Origin: Malania oleifera
Taxonomy: Eukaryota > Streptophyta > Magnoliopsida > Santalales > Ximeniaceae
NCBI RefSeq assembly: GCF_029873635.1
Contig: NC_080418.1
Location: forward strand, 13,185,562 to 13,249,561
Reading direction: 5' to 3'
Length of the DNA stretch: 64,000 nucleotides
Positions 13,528 to 24,883 of the stretch are shown one piece after another (within the stretch, counting starts at the first letter, position 1; each line of letters opens with the position of its first letter). The translations under genes and the position numbers were made by a program. The notes under the pieces are model-generated. The model did no database searches. It was not told where the DNA came from and was given only the letters and a program-made list of their open reading frames with translations.

Positions 13528-13782
13528 CCCTTTGTTATATTTGGCTCGGAAAAAAATAGGGTGTCTACAGATGAGACACAGAAGGGTATTCGTCGACGAA
13601 AACAAGGGCTTCGTCGACGAACCCTACTTCTTTGCCCTTTTTAAATTACTTTTTTTCTTTTCTTATATTTTTCTTTTATTTTCTGGGTTCGGGTTTCTAC
13701 AAGATGGCTGGAGCTGATAAAAAATTATGACTGCACCATTAGTTACCACTCGAAAAAAACTAATGTGGTAGCTGATGCTCTA

Positions 13783-15649
13783 TGTAACCCCCTAACCCTT
13801 TATACGACCCCAGAGTGCTACTATACATACATATTTTTATACAAATTCTAATAACATACATAACTACCCGCCTTAAACAGGTACATATGAGTATTTCATA
13901 ATGATCTGTACTCTCATATAGTGCGGAAAAACATAAATATTCATATGAATTCTAATAAACATACCAGAGTATCTAACTATCCCTTACATACATTCACACG
14001 TACGTAAAACATAAATTGTATTACATTCCCAAAAGTCACTTTGAAAAAAAATCCAATACATAAACAAAACACTTACGTAACTAACAATAGTAGTTCGCTC
14101 CAAAGGCCCACTACCAACTAAAGCTAACGCCCTGTAGGACCTGAAACAAAGGTTGTATATTCGGGGTAAGACACTTCTCAGTGAGGAGGAAGATATTACA
14201 TCCGTGTGTGACTGTACAGTTTTATTCCTGTTTGAAAGCAATTACATAGATTACAAGCTCTCAATATTGTGGTATGTATAAGGTACAAATATATATATAT
14301 ATATATATATTCCCCAAGAAATAAATAACTCAGCATCATTACAAGTGAGAGTTCCCAAGGTTAGGGTAGGGTACAAGTCCATACACTGCACAGTCCCTCC
14401 ACCCGGTATTCAAACCTGTGACTTTGTCTATTAAAAATTTTAAATCATGTATATGCATATTTAGAACACTGTCCAACTTTGAAACTATCATAAATATGCC
14501 AATAACATCCCGTGGTAAGGGTTGGGCGATAAGAAAGCACTGATCAAGCCCTGTTCGTGCAGGCATTGTCAGATATCATAACATACTGTAGCCCGACTTG
14601 GCCATCACCACCATAATCCCTTTTGACCAGTGGCCCTTCATACCAAGCCGACTACTAGATACCCACACTGAAAACATGCGTGTGGTTGCACTGTATCTAT
14701 TTGGTTTAGCAACGGTACCGCGCTTACATAATATAAGCTTTTTAAGGCTTCATATACTATTGAGCTTCTTATGCTCTGAGTAACAAGTTGCAGTCCTAAT
14801 TATCATATATACAATTTACCATAAAATGTATTAACCTGTGCAATTCTAGTATTTTCACAATCTCATTCATGAAATCTTTCACATATACTATCTTTCATTC
14901 ATACTATGGTAAAAATCGGCACATACCCTCTCGGTTGTACCCTTTTTTTTTTTTTTATATATATGGAACGGTATCTAACCGGTACCTGTTTTCTACATTT
15001 TCTGATAACCTTTGGAACCTTAGCTCCCATAGTTCATATACATACGTCTCAACTCAGTATAGATTCAATTTATATCATACGTCACACTCATTTGGGTAAA
15101 AACATACTATAAACAATTATCAGTTCAAAATACCTTTTAGAAGGAAAACGTGGGTTCAAGCATCTCCTACTAGTAGTTTAGAGAAGTTAGGGAAGTTTTT
15201 GAGAAGTTTGGAGATCATATGCGAAAACCTTAAAATTTACCAAAAATCGTAAAATAATTAAACCGACACTTTTATCCGGCAGAATTTTGCAAATGAATAG
15301 TCATAACATACATAATACCATAGGCTACAGTTCTACCGGTTTACTTTTCAAAAACAACTGATGTAAAAAAATCCCCTTACCTTAATCCTCAAAACCAAAA
15401 TACGAACAAATCGATCCAAAACAATGACACGGGATCCCCGAAACCTAAAAATGGAAGAACAATACTTCACTATAATCCCAACTACTACATATCTACCGAA
15501 CCAAAAATGAAATAAGATCCTTACCTCGATTTCAGGGAAAAATATGAAAATCCTTAAAATGAAGATCTAATATGCTATAACTGTAGAGATTCTCCTCCTA
15601 ATCCATGTAAAAATGTCGGATCGTTGATTCCGACAACAGACGACACAAA

Positions 15650-15694
<45 letters not shown>

Positions 15695-15953
15695 GAGATA
15701 ACTCAGTAATGAAGCAATGAATATTCTATTTATAACTAGCTTGACCCAACCAACCTCATAGATGAGCCGAAGATTTCAAAACTTTCGAAAGTCCCTCGGT
15801 ATCTTCTCGTTGATGGGTCCCTGCGTCTCGTCGCCGAGCCACAGAAAAGACTTCGTCGATGAGAAAGGAGTCTCATCGACGAGCTCTGCTGTTTTATCCT
15901 TTTTAATTTTCCTTCTCTTTTCTTTTTTAATTTTCTAGATTCGGGTCCCTACA
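13783..15953 (-). mobile_element. Lone Gypsy-type LTR inserted in the pol relic
   Basis: A 2.17-kb block with TG...CA ends interrupts the pol relic within the VVADALSRK motif. The flanking five bases (CTCTA, CTTGG) agree at three positions, as expected of an old target duplication. An inverted GAAGTGTC-type block near 14165 shows it lies on the minus strand relative to the LTRs at 5881-11282. Confidence 0.6.
15655..15691. repeat. (GA)n microsatellite
   Basis: Uninterrupted AG repeat of about 18 units inside the lone LTR. Confidence 0.9.
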
Positions 15954-17218
15954 CTTGGAGCAGGAAATTAATGGGAGCAGCCGTGTTAGCGGGGATGATT
16001 TAGCATCTGATCCAGATGGATTTAGAAAGACTCGGTGTGGAGCTAGTGGAGGGTGATCACCAGACATTTATTGCCAATTTAGTATTACAACCCACCCTAT
16101 AGGAAAGAATTAAAGCTACTTAGAGGAGTGATGCAAAGTTAGTATAGCTTATAGATCAAGTGCAGAATGGACTTGGGGCAGAGTTCAGTATCTCAGATGA
16201 TGGAGCCTTGAGATTCCGCACTAGGCTGTGCGTACCTGCCAACCTTGAGATTAAGAGGATTATCTTAGAAGAAGCACATCGATCCCTTTATACAGTGCAC
16301 CCGGGAATCACTAAAATGTATAGGGATCTTTGGGAGTCATTTTGGTGGAGCAACATAAAGAAAGAGATAGCTGAGTATGTAGAGCTATGCTTGACATGCC
16401 AGCAGGTGACAGTTGAGCATCAAAGATCGACGAGATCATTCAGCTACTTTACATCCCCGAGTGGAAGTGGGAGCATATATAGATGGATTTTGTCACAGGA
16501 TTACCACCGAAATTGCATGAACAGGATTCCATCTAGGTAGTCGTAGACCGTTTGACAAAGATTGCTCATTTCCTTCCTCTTAGAGTTAACTACTCCATAA
16601 GCAGACTGGCAGAGTTGTATATACAAAAGATAGTTAGACTCCATGGCATGCTAATGTCCATAGTTTTAGGCCAAGACCCACAATTTACATCTCAGTTTTG
16701 AAGGAGTTTGCAAAAGGCCATGGGTTCTCAGTTGATGTTTAGCACAACATTTCATTCTCAGACAGATGGGTAAATGGAGAGGACGATACAAGTACTAGAG
16801 GATATGCTAAAAGCATGTGTGCTGAACTTCGGGGACAGTTGGATACAGTTTATGCCACAGGTCGAATTTGCTTATAATAACAACTATCAGGCTAGCATTG
16901 GTATGAAACCATATGAGGCGTTATATGGCAGGAGGTTCCAATCCTTATTATAGAGGGATAAGATTGGGGAAAGACAGATTTTGGGACCACAGTTGGTACA
17001 TCACACTCATGATAAAATCAAACTTATTAGAGATAGAATCAGGGTAGCAAAGAGTCAGCAGAAGAGTTATGTAGATGCTCGCCGATGAGAGTTAGAGTTT
17101 GATGCAGGAGATCATGTATTCCTGAAAGTGGCACCAATGAAAGGGGTTATGAGATTTGGGAGAAAGGGTAAACTGAGCCCTAGGTATATTGGACCATTCG
17201 AGATTATTCAGAAATTAT

Positions 17219-17534
17219 GATATGATAGATTTTATGTAGAAATATGAAATGAGATATGTTTCAGTTATATATTATACAAAATGTACTATATGATATCAGA
17301 ATCCCTAATGGACCAGAACCGATTACAGAGCATGGTACGTAGCTAGCTAGCTAGATTAAATAGTGTAACCCTTGTGTGCCGACCTGAGAAGTGTTGTGCA
17401 GAGTAGGATTGACTTAATCTATCCCCTTCCTTGGCTTACTGAGAAGCCCACCGACAACCCTAAATCCATGCCCCATGGCGTTCGAAACTCAAAACTCTGA
17501 AATTACATTTTCCCTAAATTAATCAACTCAACCC
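17219..17534. other. LTR-like debris
   Basis: Texture resembles the LTR blocks near 5100-5880 (GAGCATGGTAC, TTACTGAGAAG). No border or coding sequence is seen. Confidence 0.3.
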
Positions 17535-17925
17535 CCAGAATATTTCTTAACAAATGACTCTCGGTTTTGGAAATCAATTATGACCACCATTCCAGAAGTT
17601 ATGGATAATGTTAAAATTTTGGTGAGAGGTGGAAACTCTTCTTTTTGGTTCGACGGGTGGCTGTCATCAGGTCCATTATCTGTGAGCACTGATGATATTT
17701 TGAACAAGAAACTGTGCATTAAAGATTGCTGGCTAAATAATAATTAGAACTCTGATTTAGTATGGGAATTGGTTGGTGCTGATAAAACAAGAGAAATTTT
17801 GCACCAAGTGGCGGCGGGTAAAAGTGAGTAGGATATTTTTGTCTTGAAGCTTGCCCCAGACGGTAAGTTTTCTACAAAAACGGCTTGGGAGGCAGTGAGG
17901 AGCAAAAGTGATATATGTTGATACA
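17535..17925 (+). mobile_element. L1-type LINE fragment (C-terminal end of ORF2)
   Basis: The plus strand reads as the C-terminal region of a plant L1 reverse-transcriptase protein: SRFWKSIMTTIPEVMDNVKI, then VRGGNSSFWFDGWL, then LKLAPDGKFSTKTAWEAVR, the pattern just before and within the zf-RVT region. It has at least two in-frame stops and no 5' part, so it is a truncated dead copy. Confidence 0.75.
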
Positions 17926-18332
17926 ATAAAATAAATAATAATACAAATTTTTTTTAAAATTCATAATAAGAAATATACAGGAAATAATTAATAATTCTAA
18001 ATTTCCATGTGAATCTCGTGAATCATCAACATTTCTAAAAATATAACTATATTATATTTTATTTCCATGCGCGAAAGTACAGTTAATATGCAGTAGTGGA
18101 TGGAAGTCAATTAAGGTCAAATATTGGGAGAGGGGCGTAGGTATAGCGGCGGCCTTCTGGTTTGACTTTGTCGTAATATTTAACTTAATAGTAGAAAGCA
18201 GAAACCACGTCAGTACGCCGTCTGACGGTGAAGAGAGTTGAAGTTTAGGACAAGCAGCTTCTTCTGCTCACACGACTGGGCAAAATGGCCAATGCCCGTG
18301 CATGTACATATTCATATTCTTTACGTAAAAGC

Positions 18333-18381
<49 letters not shown>

Positions 18382-18860
18382 CTTCCTTTGTTCCGTAGCA
18401 GCTTCTAACACCTATTTTTTGGAGCTTTGAACAAATTTTTTTTAAAAAAACGAAAGAAGAAAAAAATTACTCGAAAAATGAGCAAGAATACAAATAAAAT
18501 CATCACAAAAGAATACACATTGAAAGAAACTAGGAGAAATGATTCGCAGATTATTTTATAAATTAATGGGATTTATCAGCTCCAAAGTTTGCTCTCTCTA
18601 CATTTTTCAACAAATATTGAAGATATATGTATCAATATAGTAAAAATTTATTATTAAAATCGGGAGAAAAAAACTAAACAAATGCTATTAATTATTAATA
18701 TTGGTATGAATTAACATTACTTAGTAATTATGAGTTTTGAAGAAGGATAGAAGGATGGATTCGAGTGTTCAAAGGATTTCAGATATAATTATTTTTTTTA
18801 AAAATGTGAGTTTTGCCTATACTGTTCGAATGGTTAATTTTAAGACCATTTGTTTTGTTC
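17926..18860. other. Intergenic DNA with a (CT)n run
   Basis: No gene is supported. A mixed-composition stretch (18100-18330) with a CCACGTCAG G-box-like motif near 18207 might be an old promoter, but no following exon is seen. Confidence 0.4.
18335..18377. repeat. (CT)n microsatellite
   Basis: Uninterrupted CT repeat of about 21 units. Confidence 0.9.
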
Positions 18861-19084
18861 TTTTTTTTTTTTTTTTGTTAATAACCCGGAGACTTTAGTC
18901 ACCATCACGCCACTTTGGATACTATGGTGCGACACCGAATCCCGGAGGGGTGAAAGCTATCTGCCCATTGACGCATCATTGATAATTCACCGGTATAATA
19001 CCTTAAGGGGGAATCGAACCCATGACCTTTGGGTCACCAAAGTCACAAATCGCCCTTACCACTTGAGTTGGGCCGGTTGAGTTC
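18861..19084 (-). mobile_element. tRNA-derived SINE with target-site duplication
   Basis: On the minus strand the head has an A-box-like AACTCAAGTGGTAAGGGC and a B box GGTTCGATTCC, and the tail is an A-run (plus-strand Ts at 18861-18876). GTTTTGTTC occurs directly on both sides (18852-18860 and 19085-19093) as a target duplication. It is about 220 bp long. Confidence 0.85.
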
Positions 19085-19093
19085 GTTTTGTTC

Positions 19094-21250
19094 CTTGTTT
19101 TCTTTATTTTAATTTATGAGGCCTTTCATTTATTTTAGAAAATGTTTTGCATACAAAATGAATAAAACATGTTAACTTTTTTTAAGTTAGAATCAAAACG
19201 TCTATTCCTAGTTTTGAAATCAAAGCACAGAAAGGTATGTAAAATAATATGTGTTTTTCCCGTGAAACACATTAAGAAGTAATCAACATGATTTTAGGTT
19301 GTGGTTAAAACTCACGACCAACTTCATATAGCTGGAGGTGTCAAGTTCAAGCCTTAAAGATGCAGAAAGAGAAACCAAACTGCTCACAAGTAATTTAGGA
19401 GTTCATGAAAAAAGAATACATTTAGACTTGTTTATTATATGAAATAACAATTGTGGAACTTAATTTTGAGGTTTCTATAATAAATGAGATGAACTTGAAC
19501 ATTAATGGATTTGACTTTTTTTGGTTGATGAGTTGCTTAATTATAAGCTTACTTTGGGTTTGTTTATTGAGCTTGGATTAGGTTCAAGTGTGGGTTCCTA
19601 TAATAAGTTAAAGGTTGAATTTTTAAGGCTTGATAGATTGTAGTGAATTTTGGAGTAGGGATTGTTTGGTATGGTCTTATTTAACACAAATTTCATAATG
19701 TGAATTTAGTGATACGACAAATGCTAAAGGCCAATAGTTAGGATGGCTCGATGGGGGGTAAAAAAAACTCTTAGGATAGTATTAGTAACGAACCTTTTTC
19801 TCACACTGAGAGAAAAAATTTAATATATTAATACTCATTTGAACTTAATTAACTCAAGTTTGAGGTTAGTTAAAAATTTAATATATAAGCTTGAGCATGG
19901 AAAGGATAGCTCGGCTTGTTTGTAGCTCAAGATATGAAATGGAAAATCGACTACGTTGTATGACCCAAGCACATTGTGGGTCTCTAAATTCTAATGTACC
20001 AAAAAATAATTTATTATTGTCCCCTATTTTCAAGTAGTCTAGAATTTGATACACAATTCACTCAATACACTTTTCAAGAAAATGCAAATGGTCAAATAAT
20101 TCTAATAAATTTTGGGATTCCATACTAACAAAAATTTCTCTTTACAATAATTTTCTTGAGAAGAGTAGCTAAACCCCTGAACTTATTTATCGAAATTTTA
20201 AGTAGTGTTGTGATGGTTAGATGGCAATAATAGGTCAGGATAAAAATAAAATATTTTTCAAATAGTAACTGGTCTATGTTCCATAAATGTCACTAAGCCA
20301 TATTTAGAAGGCAACAACTAGGTACATATCAGTTAAAAAATGTTTCTATATTGGGAACTATCGCACATGTCCTTACTTTAAAAAATTCAAACACATGTCG
20401 AAATATATATCACACAACTAAATTTATTTTTATTTTTATTTTTTAAAAATAGAAACAAAAAAAATGGCATTTTTAATTTCAAATTAAAACACCCAATAGA
20501 CTTATTGAGATTAACCACAATTACATCCAAAACAATTAACTGGCTAACCTAAATTTTTCAAAGCTACAAAGAAATCAAAGCCCACCCACAATTATTCCAT
20601 GTAAAACCAAAGGCCTATTTTCTATGGATGTGTAGGAGTTGCTTAACTCTTCAAAGGCCATAAGCCAGCTAGTGTGGTAATCCAGTTGGGAAAATAACTA
20701 AAATTGTTAGAATCGGGAAGTCTTGCTTGATATAGAGGGTGATCCAGCACTAATTCGATCCAAAAGTTTAAGTCCATTGAGTCTTGAGTCTAACCATATA
20801 TATAAGCATCCATCATCTACTTACTACTTAATTTATATTGGGTTGTCTTTGTGTTGATGGATCGATTCATATTGCCTTGACAATTCAAATTAACTCTGAC
20901 AATTTGTATTGCGATCTACATATCGCATACTATTCCTGTCACTGTATGTTGACCTTCCAACAAAATACTATTAATCTTGCTAATTTGATAGTTTATCCTA
21001 GAAGGCCATAATTCTTCACACATCCTTATGTTCTGATCTGATCAACTAAAAATAAAAATCAAAGATAACATGCATTTGTGTGCACATGCACACACCAGAA
21101 TCTATTCTTATCCCCTCCCAAGTAAAGATTAAATTTAAAAAATTTTGAACGTCCGTTAGATCGACAAAAGACAATACTTGCACACCAAAGCAAATACTTC
21201 TACTACCATCCTTTTCCTAGCTAAGAACTCCAAGCTGAAAAAGGATTTTG
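19094..21250. other. Intergenic DNA, no gene seen
   Basis: AT-rich sequence with only short chance frames. A stretch at about 20700-20830 might be debris of a small LTR but lacks clear ends. Confidence 0.5.
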
Positions 21251-21252
21251 GG

Positions 21253-21298
21253 TTTGTTTAATTAATAATATATATATATATATATTATTAATTAAACA

Positions 21299-21300
<2 letters not shown>
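21253..21300. repeat. 48-bp perfect palindrome
   Basis: TTTGTTTAATTAATAATA runs into an (AT)n centre and returns as its exact complement. A second (AT)n run follows at 21302-21331. Confidence 0.85.
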
Positions 21301-21333
<33 letters not shown>

Positions 21334-21894
21334 TGGCTTCTTCCAACCAAATTTTAGCAATCTAAAGACACTGTAATAAAGGATTCTTCATGAAAGTATA
21401 TCTATCAATTTCTTGATGGTCCTTAATTATCTGTCACTTTTTCTCATACTACGTTTTCCCATTTTTACATACTCATATCTCCCTAGGTTATCGTGTATTT
21501 TCTTTTATTTTATACTCTAAATTGGTTATTATGAGGAAAAACAGGAGCATGTTAGGGCTTTACAATGTCTCCCATTTTCACTCCTTTGAACACATGCATG
21601 TCAATCACCATCCTTACACAAAATTTTCAACCTACTGGTGCACCTACATACACTGTTCTGTAACGATCCAGAGATTTGTAGAACTTCCTTGTTTACAATT
21701 CTACAACAGACCAAATGTCTAAATTTTTACATGCACAACTGAATCAAGGCAAAGACTTCTTACCTGTTATTAGTAAGGGGATGCTGAGTAAGGAAAGGGC
21801 AGATCTAAGCCCTGAATCTTTCTTGCACGCAAGAAAAAAAGACAGCAGTAGTTGAGCATGGACCTGGACCGTGAAATGGTACATCAGAGTCTAA

Positions 21895-22600
21895 GAAGGT
21901 AGCTGCCTGCAAAAAACAAAGCAGAACAGCACAATGCAAAAACAAGTAGCTAGACACTGCTACAAGTTCTTCCTTAACACTCAAGAATTGACTGAATTTA
22001 TGGTGCTCAAATGGAGTAAAGACTCCATTGATTCAAAAGGGGAAACAAGAAAGAGTCTACAAAGCTAGCTGCCTGCAAAAAGCCAGCGCAATGTAAAAAC
22101 AAGAAGCTAGTGTTGAGAATTCCCCTTGTGAGTTTGTCCCATATTGAAAAATTTGAGTGGATGATGGGTGCTTATATACATGGTTAGACCCAAGACACAA
22201 AAGGCTTAAACTTTTGGGTCAAGTTGATGTTCACTCATATGTATCAAACCTACCCATGGGTTCCTTCGGCCCTAACAGCTAGATACTGCAACAAGTTCTT
22301 CCTTAACACTTAAAGAATCGGCAGAATGACGGTTTCCATTCAAGGGGGAGTAGTTGGATGATGGGTGCTTATATACATGGTTGGGTCCAAGACCCAAAAG
22401 GCTTAAGCTTTTGGGTCAATTTGATGTTCACCCATGTGTATCAAGCCCACCCATTGGCTCCTTCAGTCTTAACAGGTAGCCACTACAGCAAGTTTTTCCT
22501 TAACACTTGAAGAATCGGCAGAATTTATGTTACTCAAATGGAGTAAAAAGACTCCATTGATTCAGAAGGGGAAACATGAAAGACTCCATTGTCATGCATC
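21895..22600. repeat. Triplicated unit carrying a small LTR
   Basis: A unit with CTGCAAAAA, a GCTAGATACTGC-like stretch, AAGTTCTTCCTTAACACT and TGGAGTAAAGACTCCATTGA occurs three times (about 21900-22070, 22075-22350 and 22470-22590), each diverged. The second unit holds a lone LTR and a partial copy of the same LTR lies between the second and third (about 22353-22472). Confidence 0.65.
22111..22277 (+). mobile_element. Small lone LTR (TRIM-like) with 5-bp target duplication
   Basis: A 167-bp sequence opens TGTTGAGAATTCC and ends CCCTAACA, flanked on both sides by GCTAG (22106-22110, 22278-22282). It looks whole as a lone LTR. A second, shorter copy follows at about 22353-22472. Confidence 0.7.
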
Positions 22601-23752
22601 CTTTTAGTGAAGCAAAAACTCAAATTAATTATAATCCTTCAATGAAAAATTGGAATACATCAATGTGCCGGAATGCTCCACTTGACACATTTGTAAATAA
22701 ATAATATTATCTACTGTATTAACAGTGACCCTGTTTGAAATTTTTGAATGGTGAATTGGTATCAGATATTTGGGAGTAGGAGCCATCTGTTTGGACTTTC
22801 AAACAGAAGTGAAGGCAGAAACGTTGAAGGTCAAGAGAATTCAGCTTTATGAAATGAAATCTCAGACTATTATCATATTTAGATTTAGTCTTTCGCACAG
22901 TTCTTTGAAGAGAGACTAATATAATTCATGCATTCAACTGGTTTGAAAATTGAATCTAAACAACGCGGATCGAGAATGGATAGCAAGAATGTAAAAGTAA
23001 AACCAACTACGAAACGCAACAGCCAAGGATATGTTTGGAAAAGTGTTGCTGTCTTGTTTTGTTTTTTTGTTTCCCATTCTATTGTGAGCTACTTAATCTA
23101 TTTTTTGCATTCAAGATAGAGGAAACGAATTTTTCGTGTTGAGAATCCAAACGCGGATTCCTATATTTGGAATTAAACCCCAAATCGTATATTAGGTGAC
23201 TACTTTTTGTAAGTAAACGTAAAAACAAAAATCCTACCTAAAATACACCAAGCAAAGCAAAGCAAATTTGACAGAATAATTTATGGCAAATTAAGCAAAT
23301 TATCCGGTGAGATACTAAAATTCATATCTGACTTAATTAAGTTGAGAAGTTATGGCAGCTTAGATTGAATAATCCGTCACAAATAACAAATAATCCATCA
23401 TTCCCATCCTAATATAACTTCTTCTTACGATCCGATCAAAAAATCATTTTGTAATATAATAACTAGAGTTATTTTTAAAATTATAATTTAATAATTATTG
23501 AACATTAAAAAACAATCACAAAATTATATATATTTTTTAATTTTTTCAGAAGACTTATTTTGATTAGGTGGAAATAAGCATTTGAACTTGAATTTAAATG
23601 AGGGCATACAACATATCCAAAGTATATACAATAAAATAATACAAAAGTCGAAAGTAAAACTTAGTTTTTAACAACAAAGTTTATATTATTTAAATTGATG
23701 CCTAATAATCATGAGCATATGAAATTATCAATAAATTTAAAGATTGGTTATT

Positions 23753-23787
<35 letters not shown>

Positions 23788-24289
23788 CAAACAAAACCTT
23801 AATTCTACCACTGATTCTAAATAGAGGTAGATAAAAAAATTTCAACCATATTCAACTTACAAACCAATTATATATTAATTTCACCACGTCAATTTCAATT
23901 CTAATTAACTTGTTTTTATTTATTTAACCCAAAGGTACAAAAGACTTATTTTTCTGCCCTTTATTATTATTATTATTATTTTAGTAAGCACGATAAAATA
24001 TCTTCAAGAATATGTCAAAATTTGAAACTTCTACCTCAATTTTTTTAAAAAAAAAATAATATAAGAGATGATTTACCTCCTATTAATAAATAGGAAACTA
24101 GCAATAGTCTTCTATATTCCATTAATGACTTTAACTGACTCGTCGAAAGAAAACTTCAACGAGTTGTCCACTGCTTCACGGGATTAAGTTTAGAAGGGGA
24201 AAAAAAAAATAGAAAGAATAGTATATGATGTTGTTTCAAGGCTACAAATAAAACTAATATCACCCACAACTCCAGTCGCTGACAGCACA
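22601..24289. other. Intergenic DNA downstream of ORP3
   Basis: AT-rich, with a (TA)n run at about 23755-23782. No gene or identifiable transposon is seen. Confidence 0.5.
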
Positions 24290-24883
24290 GCTAGCCTAAT
24301 TTCCTCAAAGCTGGAAAGAGAACAGACTACACCCCGTACATTTCCAAAGCCGCTGCCCTATTTTCCATCAAATCATGATAGTCATTCAGGAAGGAAAATC
24401 ATAGGGCCAGTTGCCCCAATGGACTTGAAGAGAAAAAAAAAAAAAAAGGAGGTGGATTCATGCCCACAAATTGAACTCCAACACCCCCCCTTCCTGCTTC
24501 CTCTCTCCTCCACATAAAGATCCCAGTTGGCAATGGACGCGCCATGTGGATACTCACCCCTGTATCCACAGAAAGCAGCTGCTCCTTCATCATACTGATG
24601 TCCTTCGATCAGGCATTTTAAAAAAAGAAAGTCGAAAAAAGGGGCCTTCAACTCTGCTAAAATTCTTCCCAAGGAAAAGAGGTGAAAGCAATCACACGAG
24701 GCAGGCAAATGTGATGAAAACTGAGACCTATCAAGCACAATCTATATAAAATTATGAACTGGGATTACAATGTACAATGGCCAACAACCTTAGGTTCCCA
24801 CCGTATCACACCACCAAAAGGTTCCATAAACTTAGCAGCAGAATCGATGCAACATAATCAATGTAATAATGGGATGGAGTACC
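24290..24883 (-). other. Probable 3' UTR and end of the ORP3 gene
   Basis: This sequence lies directly downstream of the ORP3 stop codon (24886-24884) in transcript direction. It is more balanced in base composition than the AT-rich DNA beyond 24290. Short open frames on both strands here (24382-24749) match nothing recognised and are read as chance. The polyadenylation site cannot be fixed from sequence alone. Confidence 0.45.

Larger units (their letters stand above)
11405..13569 (-). mobile_element. Lone LTR of the TGTAGACACCC type
   Basis: Read on the minus strand it opens with TGTAGACACCC, a start seen in many plant LTR elements. It includes an AGTCGCCACTAACC stretch (about 11493 on the plus strand), a long palindrome (12062-12189), a GT-rich minisatellite and a GC-rich stretch (12700-13250). 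No coding core is seen, so it is read as a lone LTR. The inner border near 11405 is approximate and no clean target duplication was found. Confidence 0.4.
11283..13701 (-). mobile_element. LTR fragment of the TTCGTCGACGAA family, split by another LTR
   Basis: The right end (13570-13701) resembles the right end of the lone LTR at 13783-15953, both finishing in a CTACA terminus. Both ends of this fragment carry the palindrome TTCGTCGACGAA. A different LTR (11405-13569) sits inside it. The fragment is broken and has no coding sequence. Orientation is inferred from the similarity. Confidence 0.4.
13702..17218 (+). mobile_element. Broken Ty3/Gypsy (chromovirus-like) pol region split by a lone LTR
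   Basis: The plus strand shows RNase H end sequence (DCTISYHSKK, then VVADAL) at 13702-13782. After the inserted LTR come the integrase zinc-binding region (about 16200-16430), integrase core remnants (to about 16960) and a chromodomain-side segment KLSPRYIGPFEII near 17170. It has several breaks and no intact polyprotein. No matching LTR pair was tied to it; sequence past 17218 changes abruptly. Confidence 0.75.

Noticed and set aside
18240-18330. Possible gene start at an ATGGCCAATGCC after a G-box-like motif
   Set aside because: The frame closes quickly and no donor site or downstream exon is seen.
24382-24749. Open frames on both strands downstream of the ORP3 stop
   Set aside because: They lie in the likely 3' UTR and resemble nothing known.
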